Positions 6,317 through 7,869 of a stretch of 7,869 bases of DNA are shown here, in pieces. A program made the translations under genes and the position numbers. This stretch comes from Candidatus Delongbacteria bacterium (GTDB lineage Bacteria; JAGOEH01), in NCBI GenBank assembly GCA_017997825.1, contig JAGOEH010000146.1:1-7869 (forward strand), read 5' to 3'. Numbering within the stretch: position 1 is the stretch's first letter; every line of letters begins with the position of its first letter. Under the pieces are notes generated by a model. The model searched no databases and was not told where the DNA came from. It worked only from the letters and a program-made list of their open reading frames with translations.

Positions 6317-6375
6317 GGGATCAACTGTGATGATACCGCCTTGGGCACAGACCCTTCGCTTGGAAGAGAGACGTC

Positions 6376-7869
6376 ATGAGATTGTGGTGGATTGCAGGTT
6401 GGTTAGCGGTCGGATTGTGGCCGGGATGGTTGTGGTCGCAGACCGCAACTCCGGATAGTCTGCGGCGGGTGATTGAGCGGACGCTGCCGGAGAATCAGGC
6501 CGGATTATGGAGACAACTGGCTGAGCTATATATCAACTTTTCGTTGCCGGATGCGTTACAGTCAGCTGAAAAGGCGCTGGAGTTATCCCTCCGCTATCCT
6601 GATCGTCATGACCGGATCAAAGCCTTGATTCTGGTTGGGGATACCTATAATACTATGGGGTACTATCATCGTTCGATCCAGTATCTTGAGGAAGCCCTGT
6701 CGTTATCTTCCGATGGTGGGGATGAAGGTTTGCGTACCCGGGCATTATTTACGTTAGGCGATTCCTATTTCGGCCGAAATGAGTTCAGCCGCGCTCTGGA
6801 TTACTATTTACAGGCGGAGCGGCAGGCTCTGGCTTTGAAGGATTCTTTCGAGATTTCCAATGCGCTTTACTTTGTGGGCCGTGTTCACCAGGTTCAAGGC
6901 AATCGGGAAGCGGCCCTTGATTTTTTTCGCCGCTCTTTAGCTATTGATCGGGAGCGGGGAGACGATTCGGAGATCGGAAGCAGTCTCAACAGCGTCGGGT
7001 CGATCTATTCCGAGATGAACAGGCTGGATTCCGCCGCTCTGTACTTCCAATCGGCAATTGATCATTACCGTCGCGCCGGGGAGGAGTTTTATTGCGGCAT
7101 TCTGTTGGGGAACCTGGGGGATGTTTATCAAAAAATGGGGGATTGGGAGAAGGCCGCCGATTATTATCATCAGTCGATCCGACAAGCTGAAAAATCAGGC
7201 AATAAGGACGATCTGGCTTCCGGTTATCTGGATCTGGCATGGTTGTATTACCGTACCCATCAGTGGGATCAGGTTTTACCATCTGCCCGTCTCTCGTATC
7301 GCCATTTTAAGGATATCCATTCTCTGGCCGGTATTCGGGACGTCAGTAATCTGATGTACCAATTTCATGAATCCTGCGGCCGGTATGACAGTAGTTTATG
7401 GTACTGCAAGCAGTTTCATCGGATGGTGGATAGTCTCGAACGGAAGGAGGAGGAACAGAAATTCCGTGAATTGGAGATCGAGTATCAGATCGATAAAAAG
7501 GAGAGCGAAATTGTCCTCCTGAAGCAGGAAAAACGGATCCAGTCGATGCTGAATATCGGATTGATCGGCAGCAGTATTCTTTTCCTGGTAATTGTGGTTA
7601 TCCTGTTGAACCGTTATCAGATAAAAAAAGAAGCCAATCGACGGCTGGATGAATTGGCCCGAACCGATCCCTTGACCGGATTACTCAATCGGCGGGCCAT
7701 TCTGGATGTTCTCCAGCAGGAGATCTCCCGTTCCTGCCGTATCCGTAAACCTTTTGCCGTCATCATGGCGGATATTGACGACTTCAAATTGTTCAACGAT
7801 GAATTTGGCCATGACTGCGGCGATTCAATTCTGCAATCCCTGTCCGGTCTGATGCAACAAACCCTGCGC
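6376..7869 (+). CDS. TPR-containing membrane GGDEF protein (putative diguanylate cyclase), cut at the window edge
   Basis: 498 codons are visible with no stop; the gene continues past 7869. No in-frame start lies upstream before the TGA at 6331, and GAGAG stands five bases before this ATG. Seen: an N-terminal Trp-rich hydrophobic segment (1-21), probably a signal peptide; about 6-7 TPR-like helix pairs (about 45-350; for example LGDSYFGRNEFSRALDYY and LGDVYQKMGDWEKAADYY); a Lys/Glu-rich coiled coil (about 353-390); a membrane helix (394-412); then the start of a GGDEF domain with DPLTGLLNRR (431-440), ADIDDFK (465-471, Asp466 a likely metal ligand) and FNDEFGHDCGD (473-483). Known: GGDEF proteins make c-di-GMP from two GTP. 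The TPRs should lie in the periplasm and the cyclase in the cytoplasm. Whether it is active cannot be told, because the GG(D/E)EF motif is beyond the edge. No functional tie to the divergent xdh operon is visible. Confidence 0.93.
   Translation, partial: MRLWWIAGWLAVGLWPGWLWSQTATPDSLRRVIERTLPENQAGLWRQLAELYINFSLPDALQSAEKALELSLRYPDRHDRIKALILVGDTYNTMGYYHRSIQYLEEALSLSSDGGDEGLRTRALFTLGDSYFGRNEFSRALDYYLQAERQALALKDSFEISNALYFVGRVHQVQGNREAALDFFRRSLAIDRERGDDSEIGSSLNSVGSIYSEMNRLDSAALYFQSAIDHYRRAGEEFYCGILLGNLGDVYQKMGDWEKAADYYHQSIRQAEKSGNKDDLASGYLDLAWLYYRTHQWDQVLPSARLSYRHFKDIHSLAGIRDVSNLMYQFHESCGRYDSSLWYCKQFHRMVDSLERKEEEQKFRELEIEYQIDKKESEIVLLKQEKRIQSMLNIGLIGSSILFLVIVVILLNRYQIKKEANRRLDELARTDPLTGLLNRRAILDVLQQEISRSCRIRKPFAVIMADIDDFKLFNDEFGHDCGDSILQSLSGLMQQTLR

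Larger units (their letters stand above)
5998..6375. other. Divergent intergenic region, 378 bases, no gene
   Basis: This spacer is bounded by the xdh -35 box and the TPR-GGDEF start codon. It holds one inverted repeat on the xdh side, a clearly AT-rich stretch at about 6110-6250 with two more symmetric elements, the plus-strand promoter, and the leader hairpin. I found no open frame with a credible ribosome site, no tRNA, and no CRISPR or tandem repeat. The -35 boxes of the two promoters are about 220 bases apart, enough for independent control. Confidence 0.7.

Noticed and set aside
6252-6375. c-di-GMP (GEMM) or molybdenum-cofactor riboswitch in the leader
   Set aside because: I looked for the conserved core and tetraloop-receptor pattern of GEMM and for the known Moco element and saw neither; only a generic hairpin is supported.
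6330-6458. 42-codon plus-strand frame starting in the leader and overlapping the start of the TPR-GGDEF gene out of frame
   Set aside because: The nearest purine-rich ribosome-like site is 20 bases away, too far, and the frame mostly reads the signal-peptide region in another phase. A regulatory upstream frame is not excluded but not supported.

Overview
The window (about half G+C, roughly 92% coding) comes from a bacterium and has two transcription units that diverge from an intergenic region at about 5975-6375. The left unit, on the minus strand, is a compact xanthine dehydrogenase operon. The right unit, on the plus strand, is one gene for a membrane-anchored TPR-GGDEF signalling protein that runs off the right edge. 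No organism can be named from the sequence alone. The pattern of TPRs, coiled coil, one membrane helix and a cytoplasmic output domain is common in Bacteroidetes and related FCB-type lineages, so that placement is a weak inference. The bacterial consensus promoters and strong Shine-Dalgarno sites are seen directly.

Minus-strand operon, in transcription order: (1) an unrecognised protein with 6-7 membrane helices, 5922-5308; (2) xdhA, 5291-3801, with two [2Fe-2S] clusters and an FAD domain fused in one chain; (3) xdhB, 3804-1552, the molybdopterin catalytic subunit; (4) a 163-residue membrane protein, 1555-1064, with an Mpv17/PMP22-like layout; (5) xdhC, 1067-93, the maturation factor. Genes 2-5 are joined by three successive 4-base ATGA stop/start overlaps, and gene 1 is 16 bases ahead of gene 2. 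A near-consensus promoter (TTGACA, 17 bases, TATCAT) lies just upstream of gene 1. XdhA and XdhB should form the cytoplasmic enzyme that oxidises hypoxanthine and xanthine to urate with NAD+ as the likely acceptor, and XdhC should deliver sulfurated molybdenum cofactor. All seven active-site residues that I could align to bovine xanthine oxidoreductase are conserved in XdhB, which supports a purine substrate over an aldehyde or CO. The two membrane proteins are not standard xdh operon members and are the least explained part of the window.

The intergenic region contains the two divergent promoters, an AT-rich stretch with two inverted repeats, a GC-rich inverted repeat nearer the xdh promoter, and a leader of about 124 bases before the GGDEF gene that can form a 12-position hairpin. 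The plus-strand gene has a signal peptide, TPR repeats, a coiled coil, a membrane helix and the first part of a GGDEF domain. The GG(D/E)EF signature itself lies beyond the edge.

Three start sites differ from the longest reading frame: xdhB at 3804, the small membrane protein at 1555, and the first operon gene at 5922. Bases 1-92 hold no gene I can support.
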